Source: UBA5078 sp040384465 | GTDB taxonomy: Bacteria > Pseudomonadota > Gammaproteobacteria > Pseudomonadales > Pseudohongiellaceae | Assembly: GCA_040384465.1 (NCBI GenBank) | Contig: JAZKJF010000011.1 | Coordinates: forward strand, 1-64,000 | Direction: 5' to 3' | DNA: 64,000 nt | Part shown: in pieces, positions 41,054 to 50,337 of the stretch | Layout: each line of letters starts with the position of its first letter | Position numbering within the stretch: the first letter of the stretch is position 1 | The notes under the pieces: model-generated | Seen by the model: the letters and a program-made list of their open reading frames with translations, nothing else | The model's database searches: none | What the model was told of the DNA's origin: nothing | Program-made: the position numbers and the translations under genes

Positions 41054-43624
41054 TCACGCCGAGTTGCGGCTCGCATTGATATTGCCGAACAGCGAACGCA
41101 TCACCATTTTCTCGTATTGCTCCAGCAGCGGATGCCCTTCACTCTGCCGCTGTTCCTGAATCCGCATTAGCGCATACTGCTGCACGGTAAGCAGCGGCAG
41201 CACCACGCGTTCGCGCAGCTGGATGCTCATGCGGCTGCGGGGGTTGTCCTCCAGTAGCTGCTGCTGACCGGAGATCTTCAGCACCATCGCGCGGCTGAGT
41301 TCGTACTCATCGTGCAGGATGTTCCAGAACACGCCGAAGCGCGGGTCCTTCTGCATGTAGCGGGTCAGCGCGAAGTTGGTCTTGCTCATGCTCTGCATGC
41401 TGTTGGCGATCAGTGCGCGGAAGAAACGTGAGCGCTGATACAGGCGGACGCAGGAATCGAAATTGCCTTTGTCTTCCTGCTCCTTCAATGCCGAGCCGAC
41501 GCCGTAAAAACCCGGCACATTCTGCTTGAGCTGGCTCCAGGCGCCGACAAACGGAATAGCGCGCAGGTCCTCGAATTTCAGCTTCTTAGTGGTGCCGCGC
41601 TTGGCAGGGCGGCTGCCGATGTTGGTCATCGCGTAATAGTTCAGCGTGCTCATCTCTTCCAGATACGGCAGGAACAGCGAGTGTTTCTTGAAGGCCTCGT
41701 AAGTGCGATAGCTGGACTGGGCCAGCTCTTCCATCAATGCACGCTGCTCGCCGTCCAGTTCACGCTCGGCGCGGTCGTACAAGTTGTTTTCAAGGCCGGC
41801 CATGAGCAGCTGACTCATGTTATGCACGGCGGCTTCCTTGATGCCGTAGAAGGTACTGATCGTCTGCCCCTGCACCGTCATCTGGATCTGATTGCTCTCG
41901 ATATTCTTGCCGAGTGCCGCGTAGAACAGATAGGTGTCGCCACCGCCGCGCGCGGGCGGACCGCCACGGCCGTCGAAGAAGATGACTTCTACACCGGATT
42001 GTCGCGAGATCGCCGTGAGGTCTTCCTTGGCGCGGTAGATGGCCCAGTTGGCCATCAGGTAACCGCCGTCTTTGGTGCCGTCGGAGAAGCCGAGCATTAC
42101 TGTCTGACGTTTCCTGCGCCGCTCCAGATGCGCCTTGTAATGACGATTAGTGTAGATGTGCGTCATCGACGCACCGGCGCGCTGCAGGTCGTCCACTGTT
42201 TCGAACAGCGGCACGATGTCCACTGTCAACGGCACATCGGCCCAGCCGCACAGACGGAACAGCGCGAATACTTTGGCAATGTCGGCAGCGCCCCGGCAGT
42301 TGCTGATGATGTAGCGATGCGTGGCGCGCTCGCCGTTGAGCATCTGAATCTTGCGCATGATGGCGAAGGAGGCAAGCGTATCGCGCACCACCGGATCGCT
42401 GAAGGTACTGGGGTCCACATGGCCACGGCAGGTGATCAGACAGTCTATCTGCTGCTGCCAGTTGAGTTCGAAGATGTGCGACGGCAGCAGGTCGCGGCGC
42501 TGAGCCATGACGGCTTCCAGTGTGGTGGAAATCACGCGGCTGTCTTGCCGGATATCGATGCTGGCGAAATGAAAACCAAACAGCTGCACTTTGCGGCGGA
42601 AAGATTTCAGCAGGTCCTGATACAACCCTTGATGCTCGCTGACCAACACCTGTTCGATGGCATCGATCTCGGCCAGGAAGGCATCGAGATTGAGCGGATT
42701 TTCGACGGGCGCTTCGCTCAACTCCTCATGCAGCTGCAGCTCCAAGGCCACCAGCCGGTCGTAGGTGCCATGAAAGCTCAAGCGCCGTTTCAGTGCACGA
42801 ATGTTCTGGTGGTAACAACTAAGCACCGTATAGCGCAGCTTGGCCGCCACCTTCAGGGTCGTCTCGGTCGTGACAAAGGGGTTACCGTCACGGTCCCCGC
42901 CCGGCCAGAAACCCACTGTGATGAGTTCTTGATTGCCCAGCACCTGCTGCGGATATTGCTCGGCCAGACGGTCGACAATCTCACCAATGCTCGGATAGAA
43001 AATATTGCCGAGATACCAGGTCAACAGTACCGCCTCGTCGTAGGGCGAGGGTTTTTGCTTCTGGAAGAATGGCGTGTTGCCGAGTTGTTGCAAGAGATCA
43101 CGCGCGGTGCCGATCTGATTCGACGAAATTGCGTCAGTGAGATCGGAGATAATCGCCAGTACCTGCCCCGGATAAAACTGCGTCGGGTGAGCAGTGAGCA
43201 CTACACGCACGCCGAAATTCTCCAGAATTCCCCCCAGTTTCTCGTCGAGATCATTGTCGCGGGCGCGATCCATGAGCTGCCCCAGCGAGCTTTTCTCTTC
43301 GATGCGGTGAATGCGGCTGTAAGCGGCATCTTCCAGTGCGTCAATGAGCACGACCTGGCGCTCCACGTACTGAATCACTTTGAAAAGGAATTGAATGCGC
43401 TCGTCTTCGGTGAAGGCGGGTTTATGTACTTCGAAAAAATTCTCGATGATCGTGGCCGGGTCCTGTCCGCTTTCCAGCCCGTTGGCACACGCTTCGCTGA
43501 GCAAGGGTAACAAGGTGCCGGTCTGCTCCACGGCATCCAGTGGCAAGGTCAGAAACAAGCTGTTGTAGAGTTGAAAGTTCAGCTCTACCAGTTCGGCGAA
43601 TGTCTTGGAAACCTGGTCAGTCAT
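41054..43624 (-). CDS. ppc: Phosphoenolpyruvate carboxylase
   Basis: An 856-residue cytoplasmic enzyme that forms oxaloacetate from PEP and bicarbonate to replenish the TCA cycle. Catalytic His146 is in VLTAHPTQFYPGQ. TVGFWPGGDRDGNPFVT, FHFASIDIRQDS, MLGFSDGTKDGGYLMANW and the Arg/Gly loop FDGRGGPPARGGG are all present. It differs from the E. coli type: AHPTQ in place of AHPTE, a variant glycine loop, and a NINASRNSA tail instead of the usual QNTG C terminus. It probably belongs to a divergent PEPC clade. AAGG precedes the ATG. Confidence 0.93.
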   Translation of the reverse strand: MTDQVSKTFAELVELNFQLYNSLFLTLPLDAVEQTGTLLPLLSEACANGLESGQDPATIIENFFEVHKPAFTEDERIQFLFKVIQYVERQVVLIDALEDAAYSRIHRIEEKSSLGQLMDRARDNDLDEKLGGILENFGVRVVLTAHPTQFYPGQVLAIISDLTDAISSNQIGTARDLLQQLGNTPFFQKQKPSPYDEAVLLTWYLGNIFYPSIGEIVDRLAEQYPQQVLGNQELITVGFWPGGDRDGNPFVTTETTLKVAAKLRYTVLSCYHQNIRALKRRLSFHGTYDRLVALELQLHEELSEAPVENPLNLDAFLAEIDAIEQVLVSEHQGLYQDLLKSFRRKVQLFGFHFASIDIRQDSRVISTTLEAVMAQRRDLLPSHIFELNWQQQIDCLITCRGHVDPSTFSDPVVRDTLASFAIMRKIQMLNGERATHRYIISNCRGAADIAKVFALFRLCGWADVPLTVDIVPLFETVDDLQRAGASMTHIYTNRHYKAHLERRRKRQTVMLGFSDGTKDGGYLMANWAIYRAKEDLTAISRQSGVEVIFFDGRGGPPARGGGDTYLFYAALGKNIESNQIQMTVQGQTISTFYGIKEAAVHNMSQLLMAGLENNLYDRAERELDGEQRALMEELAQSSYRTYEAFKKHSLFLPYLEEMSTLNYYAMTNIGSRPAKRGTTKKLKFEDLRAIPFVGAWSQLKQNVPGFYGVGSALKEQEDKGNFDSCVRLYQRSRFFRALIANSMQSMSKTNFALTRYMQKDPRFGVFWNILHDEYELSRAMVLKISGQQQLLEDNPRSRMSIQLRERVVLPLLTVQQYALMRIQEQRQSEGHPLLEQYEKMVMRSLFGNINASRNSA

Positions 43625-43682
43625 AACGCTGTATTACCTTGGGAAGGGTTGTGATGATAATTGAGAATGCAAAAACGGTGCC

Positions 43683-44279
43683 TCACTTCAGCAGCTCGTC
43701 CAGGGTCAGGCCATAGCTCGGGGCGAATGTATCGAGAAAATACCTGACCTCGGGCAGCTCGATGCGGTCAAGGCGCGCCTTCACATCCTTCTCCGCCTGC
43801 GAGAACTCAAAGTTGCCTGCCTGCAGCTCGGCCTTGCACTTGAGATAGGCGCACAAGGTATCTGCGGCCTTGATCAACTGCATATGTTCAGCGGGAATCT
43901 CCTCATGCAGCAGTACCACTCGAAAGTCCGGTTGCAACTCTTCCGGCAACAATCCCAGCAGCTCGCGTTCGGCCTGTTTCTCCACTGCCTTGTAGGCACG
44001 GGTGATCTCAGGCGAGTGATATTTGATAGGAGACGGCATATCGCCGGTGATCACTTCACCACAGTCGTGATAGAGCGCGGCAACAACGATGGCGTTCACA
44101 TCCAGTGCACCACCGAAACGACGATTGCGAATGAGGCCCAGCACGTGAGTGATGGTGGCCACTTCCCAGCTGTGCTCCATGACATTTTCGTTGATGACGT
44201 TGCGCTTGAGTCCCCAGCGTTGCAGCCAGCGGATTTTGCTGATATAGGCATAGAAGTGGCTTTTGAAACTGGCGGACAT
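43683..44279 (-). CDS. yfbR: 5'-deoxynucleotidase YfbR (HD domain)
   Basis: A 198-residue HD-domain phosphohydrolase that removes the phosphate from deoxyribonucleoside 5'-monophosphates. RWGLKRNVINENVMEHSWEV carries the first metal His36; ALYHDCGEVITGDMPSPIKY holds H71-D72; AADTLCAYLKC supplies the last Asp. Length matches E. coli YfbR (199). It starts about 60 bp upstream of ppc on the same strand. Confidence 0.93.
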   Translation of the reverse strand: MSASFKSHFYAYISKIRWLQRWGLKRNVINENVMEHSWEVATITHVLGLIRNRRFGGALDVNAIVVAALYHDCGEVITGDMPSPIKYHSPEITRAYKAVEKQAERELLGLLPEELQPDFRVVLLHEEIPAEHMQLIKAADTLCAYLKCKAELQAGNFEFSQAEKDVKARLDRIELPEVRYFLDTFAPSYGLTLDELLK

Positions 44280-44431
44280 CGATTCATACCCTGAACGGAG
44301 AGGTCTCAGGATATAGCATCTATCCCCCTCATGCCCACTGCGCCGCTGGATTTCCCTGTGCGACTGCCGATATGCTTAACTAAAGGCTACAAGAACAACA
44401 AGAACAGCAACAAACGAGGGAACCCAGCAGC

Positions 44432-47131
44432 ATGCCGAACAAAGAAGGTTTGCTTTCGCGCCGTCACCGCACGGCGACGCTCTTCACCGGCCTGGCCATG
44501 GCCATCATCTTTGTCAACGATTTCTACACTCCACTCGGGTTCGCCGACGGCACTCTCTACGTTCTCTGCATTCTCACCGCAGGTCTGACTCGCGATCGTC
44601 GCTTTGTCATCATGACCGCGATCCTGGCCGTTGTACTCACCATCATCGGTGCGTTCGTCTCCCCGCCCGGCCTGGCGCTGGTGTATGCACTCTCTAATCG
44701 CCTGGTGTCGGTTCTCACGCTCACCAGCACCGCCTTTGTCGCACAGCTGGCAATCCTGCATATCGAGAAAAGGGAGCGCATCAGCAGCGACCTGCGCCGT
44801 GCCATCGCCGAGGCTGAACAAAGTGATCAGCTCTTGAAGATCGCTAGTGATATCGCGCAGCTGGGTGGCTGGGTGATCTATCTGCCAGGCTCGCCCATGC
44901 TGCCGGAAGATGCGACAGAGCCGAAACTGGTGTGGTCGCAGGAAATTCGCAGAATACACGGGCACACGGGGGATTATGCGCCCACGATTGAGGAAGCGCT
45001 GGAGTACTACTCTCCCGTGGATCGTGAACGTATCCTGCGCTCCTTCCGGCGCTGCCGCGATCATGGCGTTCCTTACGACGAGGAGATGCAACTCAATCTT
45101 CCCGATGGCCGTCGTCTGTGGATTCGTGCGCTCGGCCGACCGGTTTACGACCCCAGCGGACGCGTCATTCAAGTGCAGGGTGCCATGCAGGACCTGACCT
45201 GGGCCAAGCAGCTGACCGAAGTCATCAACGAGACCGAACAACGCTTTCAGCAACTGGCCAATGCCCTGCCACTGATCATCTGGACTGCAACGCCCAATGG
45301 CCGAGTCGACTTCGCCAGCAAAGCATTGGCCGAATTTACTGGTATGCCCAACCACGATCTGCTGTCCGCTCAGCAATGGATGGAAATCGTGCATGAAGAT
45401 GACCGGGAGCGCCGCATGGCGACCTGGCTGGCGGGACTGGAGAGTTCCCAGGAATATTCCCAGGAGTTCCGCTTCCGCACCGCCAGCGGTGAATTCCGCT
45501 GGTTACTGGTTTATGCCCGCCCCATGAAAGACAACCATGGCAAGGTGCTGAAATGGTATGGCACGGCCATCGATGTGCACGACAGCCACATGCTGCAAGA
45601 AGATTTGAAACGCAGCGAACAGCGCCTGACTTATCTGGTGAAAGCCACCAGCGATGCCATCTGGGACTGGAACCCCAACACCCGGGAATTGTGGTGGAGC
45701 GACAGCTTGTACGAGATGTTCGGCTACCGGGCAGAGGATATGGGGACAACGGGAGACTTCTGGGCGCAGTGCGTCCATCCCGAAGACCGTGCCCGCGTAG
45801 TGCCCAGCATTATGCAGGCCGCCAAAGGCGATGCTGGCGAGTGGCGGGCGGAATACCGTTTCCAGCGCAAGGATGGCAGCTATGCCTGGGTCTCGGACCG
45901 CAGCATTGTCTTGCGTGACGCCAACGGCAAGGCATTGCGTCTCGTGGGTGGCTTGAGCGACATCACCGCACGCAAGAGCCTGGAGGAGCAGCTGCAGCAG
46001 ACCGACAGGCTGCGCGCAGTGGGGCAGCTGACAGGTGGAGTGGCACACGACTTCAATAATCTGCTGACCGTCATCATGGGCAACTCGGAACTGCTGATGG
46101 ACGAACTGGCCACCCAGCAGCGTCTGGTCAGCATCGCCACCATGATCCGCGATGCCGCCCAGCGCGGGGCCGAGCTGACCCAGCGCCTGCTGGCCTTCGC
46201 TCGACGACAGGCGCTGGAGCCCAAGGTCGTCAACGTCAAGCAATTGATCGACAGCATGGAGGGCCTGCTACGCCGCACGTTGAGCGCGCAAATCGACATC
46301 GAACTGGTGCATGCCGGCGGTTTATGGCGCGCGCTGATCGATCCGGCTCAACTCGAAGGAGCCCTGCTGAACCTTAGTCTGAACGCACGGGATGCGATGC
46401 AGGAGGGCGGACGCCTGACCATCGAGACCGCCAACATGCACCTCGACCAGAGTTATGCCGAGCGACATCCGGACGTATTGCCCGGCCAGTACGTCATGAT
46501 CGCAGTGTCGGACACGGGCACCGGTATTCAGCCCCAGCATCTGGACAAGATCTTCGACCCCTTCTTCACCACCAAGGGGCTCGGTCACGGCACCGGGCTC
46601 GGACTCAGCATGGTGTATGGCTTCGTCAAACAGTCCAACGGCCACATCAAGATCTACTCAGAACTGGGGCAAGGCACGACGGTGCGCATCTACCTGCCCC
46701 GTGCTCAAGGAGAAATGGACGAACGTCATGAACGCCCGCCCATAGTGCGCGCCAGCGGTGGCAGCGAGCGCATCCTGCTGGTGGAGGACGACGACCTGGT
46801 GCGGGAGTACGTGGAAGGGCAATTGCGGGGGCTTGGCTATCGGGTCACAACCACCACGAATGCCAGCGAAGCACTGGAGCAACTGCGCAGCACGGCGGAG
46901 ATCGACCTGCTTTTCACCGACGTGATGATGCCGGGGGAGATGAACGGTCGGCAGCTGGCGGAGGTCGCCATTGCACTGCGCCCCGGGCTGAAAGTACTCT
47001 ATACCTCCGGCTATACCGAGAACGCCATCGTCCACCATGGCCGCCTCGACCCAGGAGTGCAGTTGTTGAGCAAGCCGTACCGACGCGACGAACTGGCGCA
47101 AAAACTGCGCAGCGTGCTTAAGCTCGATTGA
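44432..47131 (+). CDS. Three-PAS hybrid histidine kinase
   Basis: An 899-residue membrane-bound hybrid kinase. The N-terminal membrane region has several helices (about 12-110), then a coiled coil and three PAS/PAC units (about 135-260, 270-395, 405-525; for example ITARKSLEEQ after the last). HisKA has GQLTGGVAHDFNNLLTVIMG; HATPase has LLNLSLNARDAM, VSDTGTGIQPQHLDKIFDPF and HGTGLGLSMVYG. A C-terminal receiver has ILLVEDDDLVRE, DLLFTDVMMPG and the Lys in LSKPYRR. All phosphorelay residues are present. No output regulator is adjacent, so the partner is encoded elsewhere. PAS_3-type folds often sense small molecules or light; the ligand is unknown. Confidence 0.9.
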   Translation: MPNKEGLLSRRHRTATLFTGLAMAIIFVNDFYTPLGFADGTLYVLCILTAGLTRDRRFVIMTAILAVVLTIIGAFVSPPGLALVYALSNRLVSVLTLTSTAFVAQLAILHIEKRERISSDLRRAIAEAEQSDQLLKIASDIAQLGGWVIYLPGSPMLPEDATEPKLVWSQEIRRIHGHTGDYAPTIEEALEYYSPVDRERILRSFRRCRDHGVPYDEEMQLNLPDGRRLWIRALGRPVYDPSGRVIQVQGAMQDLTWAKQLTEVINETEQRFQQLANALPLIIWTATPNGRVDFASKALAEFTGMPNHDLLSAQQWMEIVHEDDRERRMATWLAGLESSQEYSQEFRFRTASGEFRWLLVYARPMKDNHGKVLKWYGTAIDVHDSHMLQEDLKRSEQRLTYLVKATSDAIWDWNPNTRELWWSDSLYEMFGYRAEDMGTTGDFWAQCVHPEDRARVVPSIMQAAKGDAGEWRAEYRFQRKDGSYAWVSDRSIVLRDANGKALRLVGGLSDITARKSLEEQLQQTDRLRAVGQLTGGVAHDFNNLLTVIMGNSELLMDELATQQRLVSIATMIRDAAQRGAELTQRLLAFARRQALEPKVVNVKQLIDSMEGLLRRTLSAQIDIELVHAGGLWRALIDPAQLEGALLNLSLNARDAMQEGGRLTIETANMHLDQSYAERHPDVLPGQYVMIAVSDTGTGIQPQHLDKIFDPFFTTKGLGHGTGLGLSMVYGFVKQSNGHIKIYSELGQGTTVRIYLPRAQGEMDERHERPPIVRASGGSERILLVEDDDLVREYVEGQLRGLGYRVTTTTNASEALEQLRSTAEIDLLFTDVMMPGEMNGRQLAEVAIALRPGLKVLYTSGYTENAIVHHGRLDPGVQLLSKPYRRDELAQKLRSVLKLD

Positions 47132-47197
47132 GGGCTGCGCCCACCGCCTGCTCTCTGCAATCACACCCATAACCACACCAGTACAGGCAGTCACGAC

Positions 47198-47518
47198 ATG
47201 GTAGAAAGCAACACCAGCACCACCTTTCTGACAAGGTTAATTCACGGACACTACTACGGCCTGGCACAGACCTACTGGGCTCTCTACCTGACGGTGGCTG
47301 CGGTGTTCTTCCTGGTCGGCAGTGTGCTGGTGGCAGATCGCAACTGGATCCCCTACGTGGCGATGATTCTGGCGCTGGTGGGCTGGTCCTTCCTCCTCCT
47401 GCTGGGCGTCGACAAAGGCTATCGGGGGTCAGACCCGGGTAAGGCATTGGCGCGTATAGCAATGTTGTTTTTATTGCTGAATTTGACCAATGTTTTGGCT
47501 ACTTTGAGCTTCATTTAG
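47198..47518 (+). CDS. Small membrane protein of unknown function
   Basis: A 106-residue protein with three hydrophobic helices (about 25-45, 51-70, 83-104). The first two are separated by ADRNWIPY. The ribosome site is weak (AGGCAG). The region after KGYRGSDPGKAL is AT-rich and begins with a GGGTC-A-GACCC palindrome, so the last 35 residues may derive from an inserted element. No family recognised. It follows the hybrid kinase by 66 bp on the same strand. Confidence 0.55.
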   Translation: MVESNTSTTFLTRLIHGHYYGLAQTYWALYLTVAAVFFLVGSVLVADRNWIPYVAMILALVGWSFLLLLGVDKGYRGSDPGKALARIAMLFLLLNLTNVLATLSFI

Positions 47519-47586
47519 GCCCTTAAAAATTAGCTGTAAGAGCCCATCGTGCGGAATCTGGTGGGAGCGGCGACAGAAGGTTCGAG

Positions 47587-48159
47587 TCAATCAGGGGTGG
47601 TGAGGGTCTTCAGCAGGGTTTGCCAGTAGGGGAGGCCTTTTTCGCGGGCGATGCGGATGTTACGGTCGGGGATGCCTTCGGCGTTGGGGTGGGAGGCGAC
47701 GGCGCTTTCAACGCTCTCTTCGCGCAGAATGTGAATCACCGGGAAGGGGGAGCGATTGGTGTAGTTGGCTTCGTCATCCGGGTCGCTGTCGGCGAACTGA
47801 TAGTCGGGGTGGAAACTGGCCAGCTGATACACGCCCTCCAGCTCCTGTTCTTCCAACCAACCTTGGGCCATGTCCAGCAGATCCAGATAGTCCAAGAAGT
47901 CCGGCACGGCGTCGGCAATCACCACCAGGGTCGTCTCGATGGCCGGTTCGTTGTTGAGCCGAGCGAGCTCGGTCGCGAAAGTCATCAGCAGCCCTTCCAG
48001 ATCGGTCTCTCCCGTCACGGCGATACGCACACGCCCACCATCCAGTTCGCGACGGGCGAACGGACACAGATTGAGACCGATCACGACCCGCTCCAGCCAC
48101 TGCCGCGTGGCCTGTTCAGCCCGCATCACCTTCTCGACATTCACAATGGTGGCGTTCAC
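47587..48159 (-). CDS. DUF1415 protein
   Basis: A 190-residue cytoplasmic protein of the DUF1415 family. WLERVVIGLNLCPFARREL at the N terminus, IADAVPDFLDYLDLLDMAQG, YQLASFHPDYQFAD and RSPFPVIHILREESV are typical. The function is unknown. The start is taken as the GTG at 48159, since AAGGA at 8 nt lies upstream, inside the last codons of the helicase gene. An internal ATG 12 codons later is an alternative. Confidence 0.88.
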   Translation of the reverse strand: MNATIVNVEKVMRAEQATRQWLERVVIGLNLCPFARRELDGGRVRIAVTGETDLEGLLMTFATELARLNNEPAIETTLVVIADAVPDFLDYLDLLDMAQGWLEEQELEGVYQLASFHPDYQFADSDPDDEANYTNRSPFPVIHILREESVESAVASHPNAEGIPDRNIRIAREKGLPYWQTLLKTLTTPD

Positions 48160-48163
48160 AACC

Positions 48164-49360
48164 TTATTCCTTTTTCTTGCGCTTGGACGGCGCGGCGGCT
48201 TTGCCGGACGCTTTGAGTTTTTTCGGCCCTTTGTAATTGCCGGGCAGCTCCTTGACCTTGCGCGATTCCAGCGTCACTCGCAGATAGCGCTCGATGGAGG
48301 CCTTCAGATTCCATTCCAGCGGGCCGATCAGCGACACCGCCAGCCCCTGTTCCCCGGCACGACCGGTGCGGCCGATGCGGTGCACATAGTCGTCCCCCTT
48401 GCGCGCCATGTCGAAGTTGACGACCAGATCGATGCCCTTCACGTCCAGCCCTCGGGAAGCCACGTCGCTGGCGAGCAGCACGTTGATCTTGCCGTCGCGG
48501 AACGCCGTGATGGTGGAGTTGCGCACGTCCTGCTTGACCTCGCCATGCAGGTAACCCGACCGCTGACCCCGGTAGCGCATCACACCGCTCAGATGGGTGG
48601 CCTGATCGCGTGTGTTAGTGAACACCAACGCCCGCTCGAAGGTCTCGTTTTCCAGCAGCCACAATAACAATTTCTCTTTGTGCTTCTCGTCGTCGGCCAG
48701 GATGAACTGCTGACGGATCGACTCATGTTGCTCACGCGCCTCGTTGACCATCACGCGCACCGGATCGTTGAGCACCTGCATCAGGCGCCGCACTCCGGCA
48801 GGCAGCGTGGCGGAAAGCAGCAGCGTCTGTCGTGCAGGATTGCAAGTGGCGATGATCGCCAGCACGTCATCCACGAAGCCCATCTCGAAGAGGCGGTCCG
48901 CCTCGTCCAGCACCAGCACCTCCAGCCCGGTGAACAGTGTAGTGCCCTCCTTGACCAGTTCGAGAGTACGGCCGGGCGTGGCAATCACAATCTGCGGATC
49001 TTTGCGCAACAGCGCGCGCTGCACCTTGAATTCCTGCCCCCCAGTGATGACGCCCACCTTGATGCCACAATAGCTGGCGAGCTTTTCGCACTCTTTGCCG
49101 ATCTGACGAGCCAGCTCACGGGTCGGCACCAGCACCAGCGCGCGCGTGCCTTGCTTCGGGCCGGCGTCGGTGATCATGCGTTGCAGAATCGGCAGCAGGA
49201 AGGCCGCCGTCTTGCCACTGCCGGTGGCAGCATTGACCAGCAGATCCCGGCCCGCCATGGCCAGAGGAATGGCCTGCTCCTGCACGGGGGTGGGTTGCTC
49301 GAAGCCCATCTTGTCGACGGATTTGAGCAGACGCTGATCGAGTAGCAAGTCGGAAAACAC
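48164..49360 (-). CDS. DEAD-box ATP-dependent RNA helicase (SrmB/RhlE-like)
   Basis: A 398-residue helicase. Q motif GFEQPTPVQEQAIP; I AATGSGKTAAF; Ia PTRELARQI; Ib TPGR; II VLDEADR; III SATLP; IV ALVFTNTRDQ; V ASRGLDVKGIDLVVNFD; VI HRIGRTGRAGEQG. A short Lys-rich C terminus (APSKRKKKE) resembles SrmB/RhlE tails that contact rRNA. Role: probably ribosome assembly or RNA turnover. The start is taken as GTG at 49360, with AGGA upstream; the frame opens 29 codons earlier without a ribosome site. The DUF1415 gene starts 5 bp after the stop. Confidence 0.9.
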   Translation of the reverse strand: MFSDLLLDQRLLKSVDKMGFEQPTPVQEQAIPLAMAGRDLLVNAATGSGKTAAFLLPILQRMITDAGPKQGTRALVLVPTRELARQIGKECEKLASYCGIKVGVITGGQEFKVQRALLRKDPQIVIATPGRTLELVKEGTTLFTGLEVLVLDEADRLFEMGFVDDVLAIIATCNPARQTLLLSATLPAGVRRLMQVLNDPVRVMVNEAREQHESIRQQFILADDEKHKEKLLLWLLENETFERALVFTNTRDQATHLSGVMRYRGQRSGYLHGEVKQDVRNSTITAFRDGKINVLLASDVASRGLDVKGIDLVVNFDMARKGDDYVHRIGRTGRAGEQGLAVSLIGPLEWNLKASIERYLRVTLESRKVKELPGNYKGPKKLKASGKAAAPSKRKKKE

Positions 49361-49563
49361 GGGTAAGTCCTGTCTGGATCGAGAATGGTAGTGGGAATGT
49401 GCGCGGGCTTGACCACGGGCAAGTGCATGTGGAATCGGTGCGCGCACCTTACCACCACTGGCCTATCGCTGGCCAGCTGAGGCCGTTGAGACTGCCTTGC
49501 CCGCCCGTGTGTGCTGCCGGTATAGTCCGGCCTCCAAGCACTTCTACAGAGTCACATCTGCGT

Positions 49564-49995
49564 ATGCTCACGACCCATCTCGCCCTGTTCTTCAGCGCCC
49601 TGCTCGCCGCGACGATACTGCCCTTCTCTTCGGAGGTGTTTCTGTATGCGTTGCTGCAGGGAGAGGAGGGCTGGACGGTGAAGACGCTGCTGACGATTGC
49701 CGTCGCCACCCTCGGCAACGTACTGGGCGCCTGCATCAACTGGTGGCTGGGGAAGGAACTACTGCGCTTTCGACACCACCGCTGGTTCTACTTCGATGAC
49801 AAGCAGATCGCCAGAGCGCAGGCATGGTTTCAGCGCTACGGCGTCTGGAGCTTGCTGTTGTCCTGGGTGCCGGTGGTGGGGGATCCGTTAACACTGATCG
49901 CCGGATTCTTGAGGGTGAGGTTTGCGTTATTCCTGCTGCTGGTAGCCGTAGGCAAACTGCTGCGTTACCTGGTAATCGCTGCGCTGGCCGTGTAG
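49564..49995 (+). CDS. YqaA-like (DedA/SNARE-associated) membrane protein
   Basis: A 143-residue inner-membrane protein. FFSALLAATILPFSSEVFLY, TLGNVLGACINWWLGK, QAWFQRYGVWSLLLSWVPVV and GDPLTLIAGFLRV are the YqaA/DedA-type motifs. Relatives are implicated in membrane-lipid or envelope homeostasis; the role of YqaA is not established. The ATG at 49564 gives the usual N terminus; the open frame upstream is non-coding. Confidence 0.87.
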   Translation: MLTTHLALFFSALLAATILPFSSEVFLYALLQGEEGWTVKTLLTIAVATLGNVLGACINWWLGKELLRFRHHRWFYFDDKQIARAQAWFQRYGVWSLLLSWVPVVGDPLTLIAGFLRVRFALFLLLVAVGKLLRYLVIAALAV

Positions 49996-49998
49996 TCA

Positions 49999-50298
49999 CT
50001 ATTCAGGCTTGTGATCCGGCTTTTTCTCATGCAGCAGCGCCGAAGGGCGCGAGCCCGCATCGGAGCCTACGTTCGGGTAAATCGTCGGGCTGTAAGCAGA
50101 CGGAAACAGGTCGGCAACATCAACCCGGTAGTATTTGCAGAGCTGTTCGAGGGTTGAGATGGTGACGTTCTGTTCGTGGTTTTCGATGCGCATGATGGTC
50201 GACTGGGACACCCCGATTTTGCGAGCAAAATCACGCTGCGAAGAATCTCCCCGTTTTTCTTTGATGAATTTTGCCAGGCGCTGCCGCAGATGAACCAT
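49999..50298 (-). CDS. XRE-family transcriptional regulator
   Basis: A 99-residue DNA-binding protein. An Xre/Cro-type HTH occupies about 5-65: RQRLAKFIKEKRGDSSQRDF, ARKIGVSQSTIMRIENHEQN, then ISTLEQLCKYYRVDVADLF. The C-terminal tail is unstructured. The ATG at 50298 is chosen as the usual N terminus, and lies inside one of two palindromes that match each other. It very likely represses its own gene and perhaps the divergent AbgT transporter gene. It might once have paired with a toxin, but no toxin gene is adjacent. Confidence 0.85.
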   Translation of the reverse strand: MVHLRQRLAKFIKEKRGDSSQRDFARKIGVSQSTIMRIENHEQNVTISTLEQLCKYYRVDVADLFPSAYSPTIYPNVGSDAGSRPSALLHEKKPDHKPE

Positions 50299-50306
50299 AT
50301 GTGGTT
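50293..50306. promoter_or_regulatory. XRE operator 1 (overlaps the start codon)
   Basis: AACCATATGTGGTT, a palindrome with AACCA/TGGTT arms around TATG. It contains the regulator's ATG, so binding would block translation initiation or early transcription. Its twin lies exactly 30 bp upstream, centre to centre. Confidence 0.65.
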
Positions 50307-50321
50307 TATACTGGAAGCCAT

Positions 50322-50337
50322 GAACCACATGGGGTTC
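50322..50337. promoter_or_regulatory. XRE operator 2
   Basis: GAACCACATGGGGTTC, with GAACC/GGTTC arms, has the same AACCAYATG core as operator 1. A TATAAA-like -10 element for the regulator lies between the two sites on the minus strand, so two bound dimers would cover the promoter. Confidence 0.65.

Noticed and set aside
41681..43510. 609-codon open frame on the plus strand
   Set aside because: It is antisense to ppc, which has full catalytic motifs; the product has no recognisable domain and no ribosome site. High GC makes long antisense frames common.
47561..47575. Additional REP element (GTGGGAGCGG)
   Set aside because: Only half of the core is present, with no opposite arm; too short to call.
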